Part shown: positions 14,101-27,200 of the stretch, in pieces
Layout: every line of letters begins with the position of its first letter
Position numbering within the stretch: the stretch's first letter is position 1
Source: Siderastrea siderea
Lineage: Eukaryota > Cnidaria > Anthozoa > Scleractinia > Rhizangiidae
NCBI GenBank assembly: GCA_964030785.1
Contig: OZ034975.1
Location: 32,951,769-33,015,768, forward strand
Reading direction: 5' to 3'
DNA: 64,000 bases
Made by a program: the position numbers and the translations under genes
The notes under the pieces: generated by a model
Told to the model about the DNA's origin: nothing
The model's database searches: none
Seen by the model: the letters and a program-made list of their open reading frames with translations, nothing else

Positions 14101-17100
14101 TCTTTCTTCACTCATATCACCTTAACCCTGGCAGTAGAGCTTAAGACTGTGAAGGATCTTAATAGCTTTAATAGCTAAGTGACTGCTGGGTATTTGTTGC
14201 GAGCTTTAAGCCCATTATCGTAAATCAAGTCTAAAGAACAGAATTAAGTCTTATTCGGAACGAGTGAAACGTTACGTAAATGTTTACGAGTGTTAGGTAA
14301 AGCAGGTCCGAAATTCGAAGCTTAGCTGTCAAAAGGTTTAAATTTTAACAAACCTTGTAACTTTTAGGATACTTTTAGAAGCTTTTTGTGCTATCTTGCT
14401 TAACTTAGTAACCTGGTAATAAAACCTGGAGGTTGTGTTGGTTACCAAGTCGAGTACATGTAGTGAATGTGCAAAAGACTGAGTGAAATTGACGGGTTTG
14501 CGCCTGTTTTGTTTTGGGACAGCTCCCAGCTAGAATAATAACAACTACACAACGCAGTTCCAGTGGAATGAGTTTTAACGGTACATTGAAAAATAATCAA
14601 CAAGAAATTTTCTACTCGTTTAACTCGCCTCGGACGACCGGGTGAGCGGAGATGTCGAACCCTGCTTTAGCAAAATTTCGCCTTTGCCTGAACTATGTAT
14701 ATCTAAAGCATTCACCACAACGGAAATCTTGTGGAGTGCACTGGGTGAACGTTAATTCTGACGAATTACATCTTAGATTTTTGAATTAGAATTCAACAAA
14801 TATCGCTTTCGCTTGCAGTTTCACATTTTCTCATAAACTACAACGGGCTCCTGACTAAAGTCATAGGGTCTTGTTTTGTGTGTGTGTGTGCTGACTCCAC
14901 GAACTTCCGTGCGATTTCCCGTTGTTTACTTCAGTGTATTTGTTTACATATATTAATTGTTTGTCAGGGGCTGTTGTGTTTTTGGAAATAAATTACGTTG
15001 AACATGAAACAGGTTCTGTGTTGGTGTAAACCAATTCCAACCTTTTTTTTCATACATGGCTGGACTGGCTATGACCCACTATGAAAGAGAACATTGTGAT
15101 TGTTTTCCTGAGCGGTTGGGGTTTTGCTTAAGGTGGACCGCCTATTGTGACGCAAATTGTGACGTTTACTGAACGTTGTTGAAGTTTCTGCAGAGCTTTT
15201 ATTTACCAAAGTGGCAAGGAACGTTTTTGTTTGTACTCGACTAGCGTCTTTTTAGCAGAGTGCGTCTCCGATTAATTGACTTCGTTACGCTGTCAGTAAT
15301 TTAACAGCAAAATATGTTTTGAGGTCAAGTCGAAGATACAGGTTTCGATTGAGTTAAGCGTCCTTGTGTATGTAAAAAATTGTAAAATATGTCACTGTTT
15401 TCATTTACTTTGTAATCCATGGGATAGGTTCAGTTGAGAACCCGGCAAAAAAAGTAACTTGACCAACATTACTAAAAGCACAGCACAACACATTCTCCCA
15501 CGCATTCGTTTAACTGCGAGTAGCGCCAACATACAGTTGAAGAAAAAAGGGGGAGAAAGAACAGGAGGAACTTGAAATGTAAAAAAAAAAATTCGGAAAG
15601 AAACTGAGAAAATATTCGTCTTAAAAATAAGACAAAAAAGGATATGACACTTTCCCAAGAGCATCATCTACAATTTTGCGAATACTGATGAGGAATCTTC
15701 ACTATTTTCTATCGCAACTGGCGGTTCGCCGCTACCTCGCAACTCGCAACTCGCAACTCGCAACTTGCAACTCGCAACTGCAACTCGCAACTCGCAACTC
15801 GCAACTCGCAACTCGCAACTCGCAACTCGCAACTCGCAACTCGCAACTCGCAACTCGCAACTCGCAACTCGCAACTCGCAACTCGCAACTCGCAACTCGC
15901 AACTCGCAACTCGCAACTCGCAACTCGCAACTCGCAACTTGCAACTCGCAACAACTCGCAACTTGCAACTCGCAACTTGCAACTCCACAACTCGCATTCT
16001 TCCCACACCCTTTGTTAACGAGTACACTTCTTTGTTCATTCAGAGGCACCAGGTTCACCGAGCATCACATCAACAGCTGCAGACATTCAAGCCACTTCAC
16101 TGACAGCAAAATGGACGGCACCAGCTGATGATGGAGGGAGTTTTATCACAGCATATCGAGTGGTCATACTACAGGGTGGCAAAGTAATAAAGAACGAAAA
16201 TGTTACTGACACCTCTGTTAGAGAGAAGTTTGTCGGAGGCCTAGACAAAAACACTAGCTACACTGTAAAGGTCTATTCCAGGAATTACGTGTTTGAGGGA
16301 GATGCTGCTCAAAAGATTATCAAGACAAACTATGAAGGTAAGTAAACTCGTGAGTAAGGATATCCGTTACGTATTAGCGGTCTTGTAAAATTTTTTGCTG
16401 CATCATATCGGTCATATCGGTATCGTTGTGGTAAAAATTAAAGTGTTGGTGTTGTTGGCGAAAGTACCAGATTGTTGACAGCGAGTTCAGACAATGTTCA
16501 GAAAATCCCGTGCATCCTAGACTGGTCTTGTTTGTTCCCTTAGGAAACCATTTGAACTAGACCCATTTTTTCATTTGCTGGACCAACTGTTGTGATAAGT
16601 AGCTGTCATCGTTCTGGTGTAGCTGCCAACTGCCATCAGTTGGTCAAAGGACCACGGCCAATCACAACTTACCCATGTCCCTCAAAATGCAGACGGTGCA
16701 TGGTCTGATATACATGAAATGTTCAGTCAATCTTTAAGTAAATAAATAAAAATCTTTTTGAGAATTGTTTGGTCCCGCAAAAATGACGACCCAGGGAGAA
16801 AGAAAAAATGTGTATTTTGCAGCCCTATAGGCTTAGGAAAGTGCGTCTTTTACTTTCTGGATTGTTTGGCTAGAGGGAAACCAGCAAAATATCTGATCAT
16901 TGATTTTCTACATTTTTTGTTTTGATCTTTTCAACTAAATTGATAATTGAGCCTTTCTTTATTTGCAACGCAGCCTGCAATGTGCTACACCTTGTTGTTC
17001 TTGTCTGACACTTTATGTAGCTATAACAGATACATTTATCCCCTTCGGTAGTCGCTCAGCGATCATTATGTAGCTGAGTATTTTGCAGTTGATTCTGCCC

Positions 17101-20100
17101 GCCTCCTTTAGGACAGGAAAGGCTTTTGCTTACAGAAGATTCTACATTTAAAAGCAGCATTTGACTGTAAGCTGTTTCAAACGGGATGCCATGCTTGAGA
17201 GAGATCCTACATGCAGCGTTTTGATTCGGAACTGCTTTCTTAAAGAACAAAGAAATCAATACGGGGAGTAATTTTTGGAGATTCGACAACATCTTTGTCT
17301 AACTGTGTTTGATAGTTCTTGTTATCATTTTTTGTGTATTTATAAGGAGTCCCTGCTGCCGCAGAATTAGTAGGCTTGCCTGCAGAAACGAAGGATGTGG
17401 AAGTAACCATAAAATGGCGTGAACCACCAAACAATGGCGCATCCATCAGTACCTACACTGTGTACCAAAGAACGGTGAGTGATGATGGTACACCACGTGA
17501 ATGGAACACAATAAACGTAATTCAAGAAGAGCCACTGAAGCGAGAAGTTGCTGTAAAACTGGAGAAAGGCAAGAACTATCAAATTGTTGTCACTGCCACA
17601 AATAGATTTGGCGAGAGCTTGAAAGAAGGGGAAAAAATCAAGACAATCGTAGTCTTAGGAGGTAAGTGGATGCCATGTAATGTAAGGAAACCACTATACG
17701 CTACAAAGACTAATTTAAAAATTACAATAATAAGTAGACTATTCTGTGATAAATAAAATCCCTACTACATTACTGATATACTAGGCTAGCTCGTACAAGC
17801 TCACTTTTACCCTATGTCACCAATTCCCTTTATAAAAGCGTTAATTGAGAAAGACCTTCGCTTGCTTTATGATAGCCTGCGAGCAGGCTCTCGTTTGGGT
17901 TTTATGCGCGAGATGCGAGACGCGAGTGGCGAAGCCACGAGACGAGCGGCAAGGCCGCGAGAGCGTGGGGCGAGGTGGGCCGCTCGTCTCGTGGCTTCGC
18001 CACTCGCGTCTCGTATCTCGCGCGTAAAACCCAACCGAGAGCCTGCTCGCAGGCTAGCTATATGACAGATAGTTCCACAAAGCAGCTCCACTTGATGATG
18101 TGCTGCGTTTTTAAACGCAGTTTTTGCCTTGGGTAACCCCATATTGTGACTTAAGCCTCTAAAAGCATATTCGTGTCTGTCGGATGTTTAAGGGAAAAGT
18201 TTGACAGATAATTGGGTGTCAGCTCGCTGATAATTTTGTACATGTGAGTAAACTCAAAATGTAGCATCCTTTCCTCTAGAGTGTCCCATGTATACCAACA
18301 GAGGGTGTATCGTAACTCGAGCAGGTGATTATTCGAGCGAGCACGTTTGTGTATTTTCTGAAGGTTACTACGTACTGCGGAAGCTACTACTCTGGGGTTT
18401 AATTAGCTGGCATCTTGTTTATAGTTATATATTTCGAGTTTTGCTACTTTAAAGGGTATGTTACTTAAGGAATATGAGAACATTTTGTTTCTTTTAATAC
18501 ATTATGTTAGGGTGGACTTTCAGGTCAACTCTTTACGGATTAACTAGAAAGCTAAGATACATTTCGATATCTGCGTAGGTGTTCCGGCAGCCGTTAATTT
18601 TACAGCTGAGGAAAAGGATGGTTTTATTACATTGAAATGGACAAAACCAGAAACCAATGGAGCAGCCATTATAAAGTATTCTGTTTACCAAAGATTCATG
18701 AATGATAAGGAGTGGAAGAAGCTTGAGACAATATCCGACACCTCCACATTTGACTATGATCTTAAAGGAGATGAAGGAAAGGAGTATGAATTTGTGGTGA
18801 CTGCTACAAACAAATATGGCGAGAGTTCAAAGACAGCCAACATTCAGGCGGTTAAAGTGTTAAAAGGTAGGTTTAAGGTTACTAAAAGTGACATGTAGTT
18901 TACGACTCACCTGATAGCCCAGCAGACGGGGCGAAGTGTCCAGATACGTTTTTTGGCAAGAAAAACTACAACGCATACTTTTCAATTGCAAATTTACAGG
19001 AACACTATCCCGAAATCTGTTATGACAGCGACTTTATATCTCATTTAAGGAACATCTGAAACCAAAGCACGGATTCTATAACTTTACAACGCCAAAGTGT
19101 CGTTTCCGGCTGAGTTCAAACTATTTACCATGGTATATCATAGGTTATTTAATTTCTAATACATCAATATATTTTCTTTCCAAGGTTCCGGAAAGCCTCC
19201 GGATACTCAATCAGGTAAAAAATGAACGTCAATACAGTTGATACTTCAATTTCTACACTTAAATTATTCGAAAGGGTAGCTATCTGTTCAGGATTTCCTT
19301 AAGTATTGTACACCATTAGGCAACAAGATCAACTGACAAAGATGCAGCAAATAAATATTAAATAAATTTTAAAATAACCACTTGTACTTCCTGGAAGCTT
19401 CTCTCGAGGTTTTCCCTCAAAATAAAAATCAAGACTTGCAATAAGGCCCTGCTTGAAATTAAGGACAGTCAACTTTTTCTGAATGTGAATCCCGGTGAGC
19501 TCCCCTCCAGCTCCTTTTCTCCACCAAATCAATCCGGCTTAATGTTGACATGTAAAAAGCATTTTTGAAAACGGCTCAGTACTGTAAGGAGGAGGGTGAG
19601 GGGTTGCTTGATTGATTCCCTAGGGTAGGTAGAGTATTTGTTCTAAGACTATTGTCGGTATTCTGCATCACGTGCCACATCTATTACTCACCTGAGTGAA
19701 AAATACAACACGAGTATATTGACACAGCTTATCTTTAAAACTGTATATTGTATATGTGCATTCTAGGCCATTCGTGTGACGAGCAGAAGACAGTGCTTCA
19801 TGCTGCCTACATCACTGCCATCATTTTACTTGTCATAGTTATACTTATTCTACTTGTCATGCTTCGAAGAACGCGAAGGTGTCTTGGTAAGTGAGACCTG
19901 CTGTTTTGAATCAACAATTCCTTGCAGAAAAAAAAACGAATGTGTTTTTTATGAATTATTACTAGTTGCACTTTGTTCAGTTACTAATGCCAGCGTGTTC
20001 TTATTATTGCAGGGAACCCTAAGACAAACAAGTAAGCGTATGTTTTGTTAATTAATTGGTAAAGGAGGTCAAAACGAACATTTACACTAAACACAAAGAG

Positions 20101-23100
20101 CATTTTAGACCACAATTAGCATCATGGTACAAATGTTTTAAAAATTCTAGCTTAAATACTAAAACGAATATTTTAAAGTTGTGGAGAGTTAGCAATTCTT
20201 TCATTTGTCTACTCTTTGAAAATAATGTAATGTATTATTAAAGCGTATTACTCTTCTGTGGCAAAATAATGTAATAAAACACTTTCTTCCAGTAACACCT
20301 TGAGGTTTTGTTCCTAGAAACACAGTTCGAAGATAAAAATACAAAACCCGAAAATTCTCAAGTCCTGAAGTGTTTTATGTTTGTTTGTTTGTTTGTTTGT
20401 TTTTCTTCTGTTTTAATTGCAATTTCTCACAGGTAAGTCCTAAGCTTAAAATGATAACGATATGATTGAAAACTGGACATCGTAGATATTATTTCTTTTT
20501 GCGTTTTATAAGAAACAAATGCCCAAGAAGCGGGGATCAGGTGGCTATGGTAAGTACATTTTGTTATCTGCAGAGTAGATGACAAAGAGTAGATGATGAG
20601 TAGCTAAGTCTTTGGACAGAAATAAATCATAGACCTTCGGCTTAGACTCGTTCACTTAAGACCTACCTGCACTGAAAAGGACGTGGCTATGACAATTTGA
20701 GCACACCACCTTGTTTTTGCATCGTAGTCACCAGTTAGTATTTTTTCTTAGCATCTTTGGATTCTGAAAGTTTTTAATGTGTGGCCACACGTTCGTGAAT
20801 TGTCTGTGAATAGTCATATATGATTGAGCCATTGACATAGACGTACCTGTAATAGACTACAGAGAATGTCTACTAAACTGCCATAGCTCCAAAGAATGTC
20901 GTTTTATGTACAAAAATAATGGTATCTATGTGGCTCAATCCCATTGCCATTGTTATAGTCACTTTATTTTAGCCCAAACAGAAGCTCGTGCATTATTGTC
21001 CTCTGTACAACCCTTTCCTTCGAAAACCACGTAAATACACCAAAGTTTCTCGTGGCCTTGTTGGAGGTATAAGTTTTTTAAACATTGACATTTTTCTGTA
21101 GAATCCCATAGCCATCCATGTGGAGGACTCAACGCAGCCCTCAAGAGTGGCTCATTCGGATGACGCTCCAACCTATGCAACCCCAGCAGGGGGAGACTAC
21201 ATGTCACTTCATCCCTCAACTAGAAGCTGGGAAATCAGTCGGGAACATGTCAAAATTATCAAAGTCATTGGTAAAGGAGCCTTCTCTCAGGTTGCCCAGG
21301 CAACAGTGCGAAATTTGCGAGGGAGCAAGGAAGGTATCACAGTGGCGGTGAAGATGCTGAAAGGTAGGATTCTAATTTGTGTCCTTCTATATTCTTTATA
21401 TGCTCGCATTACGTGCTTTCACGCTTAAGATTGTTTACCATTGTTATCAGTGTAACATTTAGTCATCATGAACAGAAGAAAAGTCAGGTTAAAAAGAAAA
21501 GGAATTATAAAATTTTCAGGAGTTTTCTTCTAACCACGTATGGACTATCTTTTTTATTGCCGCTTTAGTTCACTTTGGTTTTGAAAAATTTCAAATTTGA
21601 GCTCGCGCAAAAATTTGCTTCCAAGGTATGAAAAAAAAATCGTTCATTAGACAGGATCGCTCAACTAAATAAGGAAACATATGAATGTGTATTACTGTAT
21701 TTTCTCGATTAAACGCCGGACCCCGAATAAACACCGGATTCAAATAAACGCTGGGTCTACAGGGCCGAGTTTAAAATAAATGCCCCCGCGTTTATTCGGG
21801 GTCCCGGCGTTTATTTGAGGTCCCGGCGTTTATTCGAGATGGGTATATTAAATCAGGATTACGTGTCGTGACTGCATACTAGTCCTCTTTCTACCATTAT
21901 ATTTAAACGAAACTACCTTTGACAAAAGTACTTCTATTAAAACAGATGAAACAAACGACGCATCTGAGGCATCGTATCAATCTCTTTAACTCGTGGTAAC
22001 TTTTCTTCGGGCTTGTACATCAAGCAAGGATCATCTCTAGGGTCTCTCCAGCGTTTCTTCAGCAGTTTCTTGCAATTGAACCGTTCCATAATTTTGCCTT
22101 TCTCAGAACTGATGGAGATGGAACCTCGCCACCACCTTGTTCAAAATTTCTTTCACAGTACGTTTGCTGTCGAGCAGTTACAGGTACACTTCCTGCGTGT
22201 TTTATGCACGCCGAGAAACGTAACGTTGAGAAGAGTTCAATCCCTGTTTCTGTCAGTGATGTTTTTTTTATCTTTTTTTTTTTTAAATAACTTACCAGAT
22301 TCACTTAGATGAGACAAAGTTGATGACATTGTTCCACATTTTTTAAACGTTTTTGCTGAAATTTGGTTCTTGGTTAAAGCAACTTCCAATACTAAAAAAT
22401 AAACTTAATAAATAAACGCCGGGCCCCGAATAAACGTCGGGTTCGAATAAACGCCGGGTCTACGAGGCCGAGTTTTAAAGAAACGCCCCCGGCGTTTAAT
22501 CGAGAAAATAGGGTACAAGTATTACGCTCTTCAGCTGTATACAGTGTACATTAAAGAAGCATATTAACATGGAACCAGTGTGGAATTAAACTGCGTTAAA
22601 CTCCGTTAAATTCCTTTACTCGGCGTAAGAGTACATTACTTACTTAAACGTTTTATCTGCAGCGAACGCCCCGGCCTCGGATAGAAATGACCTGCTGTCA
22701 GAACTTGAGTTGATGAAAAACCTGAAACCACATCCTCACGTGATCAAGCTGATGGGATGCGTCACAGAGGGCAGTAATGCAGAGTGTTTTTTTTCTTTAA
22801 TATCATCTACGATGCTTGTATGGACACGTAATGCAGCCATGTCAACTTCGAAGTGTTCGAACGCATTGTTGTAACAGACAATACGAGACAGGGTCATAGA
22901 AGATCGACTTGAAGCGCTTTGGTGTCTCACAGTGAGCAAAGAGAATTGCATATTTTCACCAGCCATACAACTTTAGTTTCATTTTCCTAGCGCTCCAGCC
23001 TCGACCATTTTGGAAAGATTGTTTCACGGTCATGTTAATTTTCGGATAATATGCTAAACATCGGGATAGAGTAACGTGATTTGCGCGCATGGCTGAAGAA

Positions 23101-24248
23101 TATCAGATAATGTGTATTCAGCTTAGGCCCGGGTCAAACGCCGAAAGTATCATAACCCGAACTAAATCACAGCTTCGGACGAACCACATTAATCAAATTG
23201 GTCTGTAGATTTAATTTGAACTGAATTCCTTCAAGCTTAATTAGAACGAAATAAATAGCAAAACCAATCGTGTTGGTCAAAAAGCAATGGAAGACAACTT
23301 CAAACTGGCACGAAGTGAAGAAAAGGTACTGGCTGTACGAGTTCAACGCCAAAGATTATTCAGATCGAGGCTGAAGAGTAGTCATTTTGAAAAGTACAAC
23401 GTTTGACCCTGAGTGGTATTTCAGCCGTTATTAACCACTCCCCTATTCGGGAAGAACGCACAAACCGATCCAAGTGTCGACAAAGTTGAAAGAAAAGTCG
23501 AACTTTTCGTGTGCCTCATTCGTTTGGGTTATGAAAAGCACCATAACCTCGCATACTAAACAAGTCATACTCACTTGCAAGTTATACTCTCTTGTTCATC
23601 GACCAATATCTTGTTTCATTGGCCATAGACTCTCTTCTGGTCCTTATTGAGTACGTACCATTTGGTGATCTGCTGGGCTACTTGAGGAAGAGTCGAGGGT
23701 TGCACGACACATACTATAAGGACCCGGATGTGAAGCCGCAGACCAACCTGACTGCAGAGCAGTTGATGAGGTTCGCTTGGCAAATTGCTGATGGCATGTG
23801 CTATCTGTCTTCAAACAAGGTTAGCTCAACCCCAAAACCCACCCTCTCCCCTACCACCACCCCCTGCGGCTCCAAAGATTATCTAAAACGATTTGAAAAA
23901 TAAAACGTGATGTAACTTTTTTTTCCAGATTATACATCGTGATTTGGCGGCAAGAAATGTTCTTGTTGGTGAAGGAGAGAAGTGTAAGGTGACAGATTTT
24001 GGGATGGCGAGGAATGTGCATCAGGATGATATTTACTCCAGAAAAAGTCGGGTGAGTGATAAAAATGGCATTGTATTAAAATTATGGGAGAGGAAATAAT
24101 TTGCTATACAGCGGTACATTCACCATCAGGGTCTTTCGATTTTTGGGCTAAAAGATAAATAAATAAGTAAATTAATAAATAAAGTAAATAAATAGATAAA
24201 TAAATAATGATAATGATAATGATAATGATAATGATAATTGAAATAATA

Positions 24249-24287
<39 letters not shown>

Positions 24288-27200
24288 GTAATAATAAATA
24301 ATTAATAACCTTTATTGATAGTCATAGTGAAAATACAATGGACAGATAAGAATAAGATGCTAAGAAATTACAATCAAATTATTAGTTTAAAAAAAAATAT
24401 TTTAAGAAGTAAAATTCTTTTCTTAATTCTTAATTCTTCTTCTTATTGTTGATACAGTAATGATAATCTGCATTACAAATAATAATAATAATAGTATTAA
24501 TAATCCGTCCTTTCAATGACCATGGATGAAATCTTTTAAATTGTTTCTTGTATCCATAAAAAACGTATTAATTACCTAATCAATTAATCAATAACTTACT
24601 TAATTAGTTAATTTATCAAATAATATAAAACAGCCGTATAAGAATGGGAAGGATCGTGACAAAACGGATGTCTCGAATCGACCGTAGTAAATACAACTTG
24701 ATTTCTATTACGTAAACTTGACAATACGATTTTCTCCGTTTGGTCGTTATGCTACTCCTAATTGCTGTTTGTATTCAAAGGGTCGCCTGCCTGTTAAATG
24801 GACTGCTTATGAGGCTTTGATGTATGGAACATACACAACACAAAGTGACGTGTAAGTACCTTTTTTTTGTGATCAAAGAAATAAAATTACTCTCTGGGCA
24901 CTACAATTTATTATACTCTTACACCTTGAATAAGTCATCTACGTATCAGTTCTTGGAAATTTTTGAGACATTTTCAGTACCTTAATCCCTTTTGTCTCTT
25001 GAAACGAAGTGAACGAAGATTATTCCTGGAAAAAAATTATTGGGATCTTTGTGCCTTGCATAAAACAACTGCTTTACTTAACTGAGGGTTTAATGAAAAC
25101 GTCCCTGTCTACCAGAGGATTTTTGTTGTTGAGTGTCTCTATAAAGACGAAAATACGAGTTTAAGAGACACTAACCTACAGCTCTAGCAATCCAAGACTG
25201 TTTGTATAAAGCTTTTACTTATTCTACGGGTGATTTATACAACCGGACCCTCATAGTATTAAATGTTGTTACAAACTGGATCAAAAGTTGAGTTTTGAGA
25301 AAGGCTAGAACGGTTGACAATATTATTGCTTGTGACTTGAAACTCGCGTTGTATTGATCGTTCAAACAGGAGAAAACGTACGAGAGTCTCAGGCAACGCG
25401 CGCCTTAAGTCACAAGCATTAATATTGTCAACCTTTCTAGCCTTTCTGGCGTTCTGGTCTGGATTCCGACCGCAACGTCAGGCATGCTACAAGAACGAAA
25501 ATGATGTTCTCGCAGATAAGCCCTACGTTACTTATTTACCAGTTCTTTGGTACTTACTATGCTATTTTTTAAGTCGCCGCTATTACTGTAGGGTATCTAT
25601 ATGTATTACGGTATTATCTGGTCACTAACGGGTCACTGCAACAGAGATATAGAGGGCTACGTCCGTTTAATTATTCTTATTAATTGACCCAATCATACTA
25701 CGTATCCCATTTGTTTGTAGCTGGAGTTATGGCATCCTGCTATACGAGATTCTAACTGTAGGTAAGAGTCAACTTAGTTTTGTGTCTTTGATGTCTTATT
25801 TCCGAGGTACTTTAGAGTAAACGTGATTTATGGTGGAGTAACCTTACAGTGTCTGGAAACTTGCTGGCACTAGTCGACACAAACGTAAATGTTTTACGAG
25901 TGATGGTGAGCTATGGTCAATCCAGTTTTACACACACTAAATTGTCTAAATACGTGCATAATAAAAGCTGAACTTCATGTTGTGTAGGTGGATCTCCATA
26001 TCCGGATATAAATGCTCGAAAAATCGCCGAGAAACTTCAAGAGGGGTACAGAATGCCAAAACCAAGACACGTTGATGAAAGACTGTGAGTAACGTTATGT
26101 TTATTTGTTTCTTTGTTTGTTTTCAATTAAAAGTACTTCGTAGGCAAGTCGATTTACACCAATTCTAAACGCCAACATTAATTTTGGCAGTGTCTGCTGG
26201 AGTGACAGATGAAAAATTGTTAATTCGGTTAACAGCTCAAAATCCAAGTCCTTTTATACTCAGTGTCGTGTAAAAAGGCATAAGAGTACTTGCAAAACTC
26301 TAATCTAAAAAACTGACTAGACTTGCATTTGATTGTAATGGAGTGCATCGCCAAAGGCGTTGGAAGTTTCGGATGGACTACCAACAAGAAAGAAAGTAAA
26401 CATCTAGCTGGCTCACTTTCTATTAAAAGTTTTTTTGTTTAAACTACACTTACTTCAAATAGTGGCATCATAATTGGATATATTTGAGTTGCTGCTAATG
26501 GCGACGATTTCTCCTCTGTTTTTTTTCCTGCATTAGATATCAGATTATGGTGAAATGTTGGGAAGAAAACCCAAATGATCGACCAACGTTTGACAAACTG
26601 AGGAAGATTATGAAAGATATGGAAAAGAACCACAAAGTAAGAGAGTCAATTTGAAGGAAGATTATATATGATTTATTTATGGCCAAGCGGTGAGGAGTAG
26701 CATATAACTCAATCTCTTGATACGTGGAATATAAAAGTAAGACAAGGCACTTATTCTGCGTAACTATTTAAATCAATAACACATGCCAGCTTTAACCCTA
26801 GGACGTACAGGAGAACTAACATCACACCCCTACCGTGGCACAAGTGTGTGTGTGTGTGTGTGTGTGGGGGGGGGGGGGGGGACCATGCCATGGAACCACT
26901 CCCCTGAGTTTTTGCTGTGTTTCAATATTTCGCAAAAATGTTTCCTTTGATAAAAACCCTTCGTTGTGCTCTACAAGATGAAGTATATATTTGGGTGTAG
27001 GCGCTGCTGGGGCCTTATGACGTTGTTCAAGATGGAGGCCAATTTGGCCGCCATTTTGGACTAAATCCAAAATTAAAAGTTACCAAAAACGGCCGAGTCT
27101 GAAAATTTTTAATGCTTGACATGTCAAATATGACATACAACTTGCTGCTTTTTGTGACCAGTTGTGCCGTTTCCACTTACAAAAGGTTTTTACCCAAAAA

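Larger units (their letters stand above)
12743..16043 (+). other. RTK intron between the Ig and FN3 blocks
   Basis: A 3.3-kb intron. It carries the heptamer arrays at 13492-13538 and 15736-15995 and a short GT run near 14880. No exon or transposon ends were recognised in between. Confidence 0.6.

Noticed and set aside
15668..16128. Long overlapping frames in several phases over the heptamer array
   Set aside because: They encode only ATRNSQL or ASCELRV repeats, a product of a 7-bp period without stops; no domain, start context or splice logic.
17814..18142. Three Arg/Ala-rich frames over the foldback
   Set aside because: Both strands of a GC-rich palindrome read open; no protein features.
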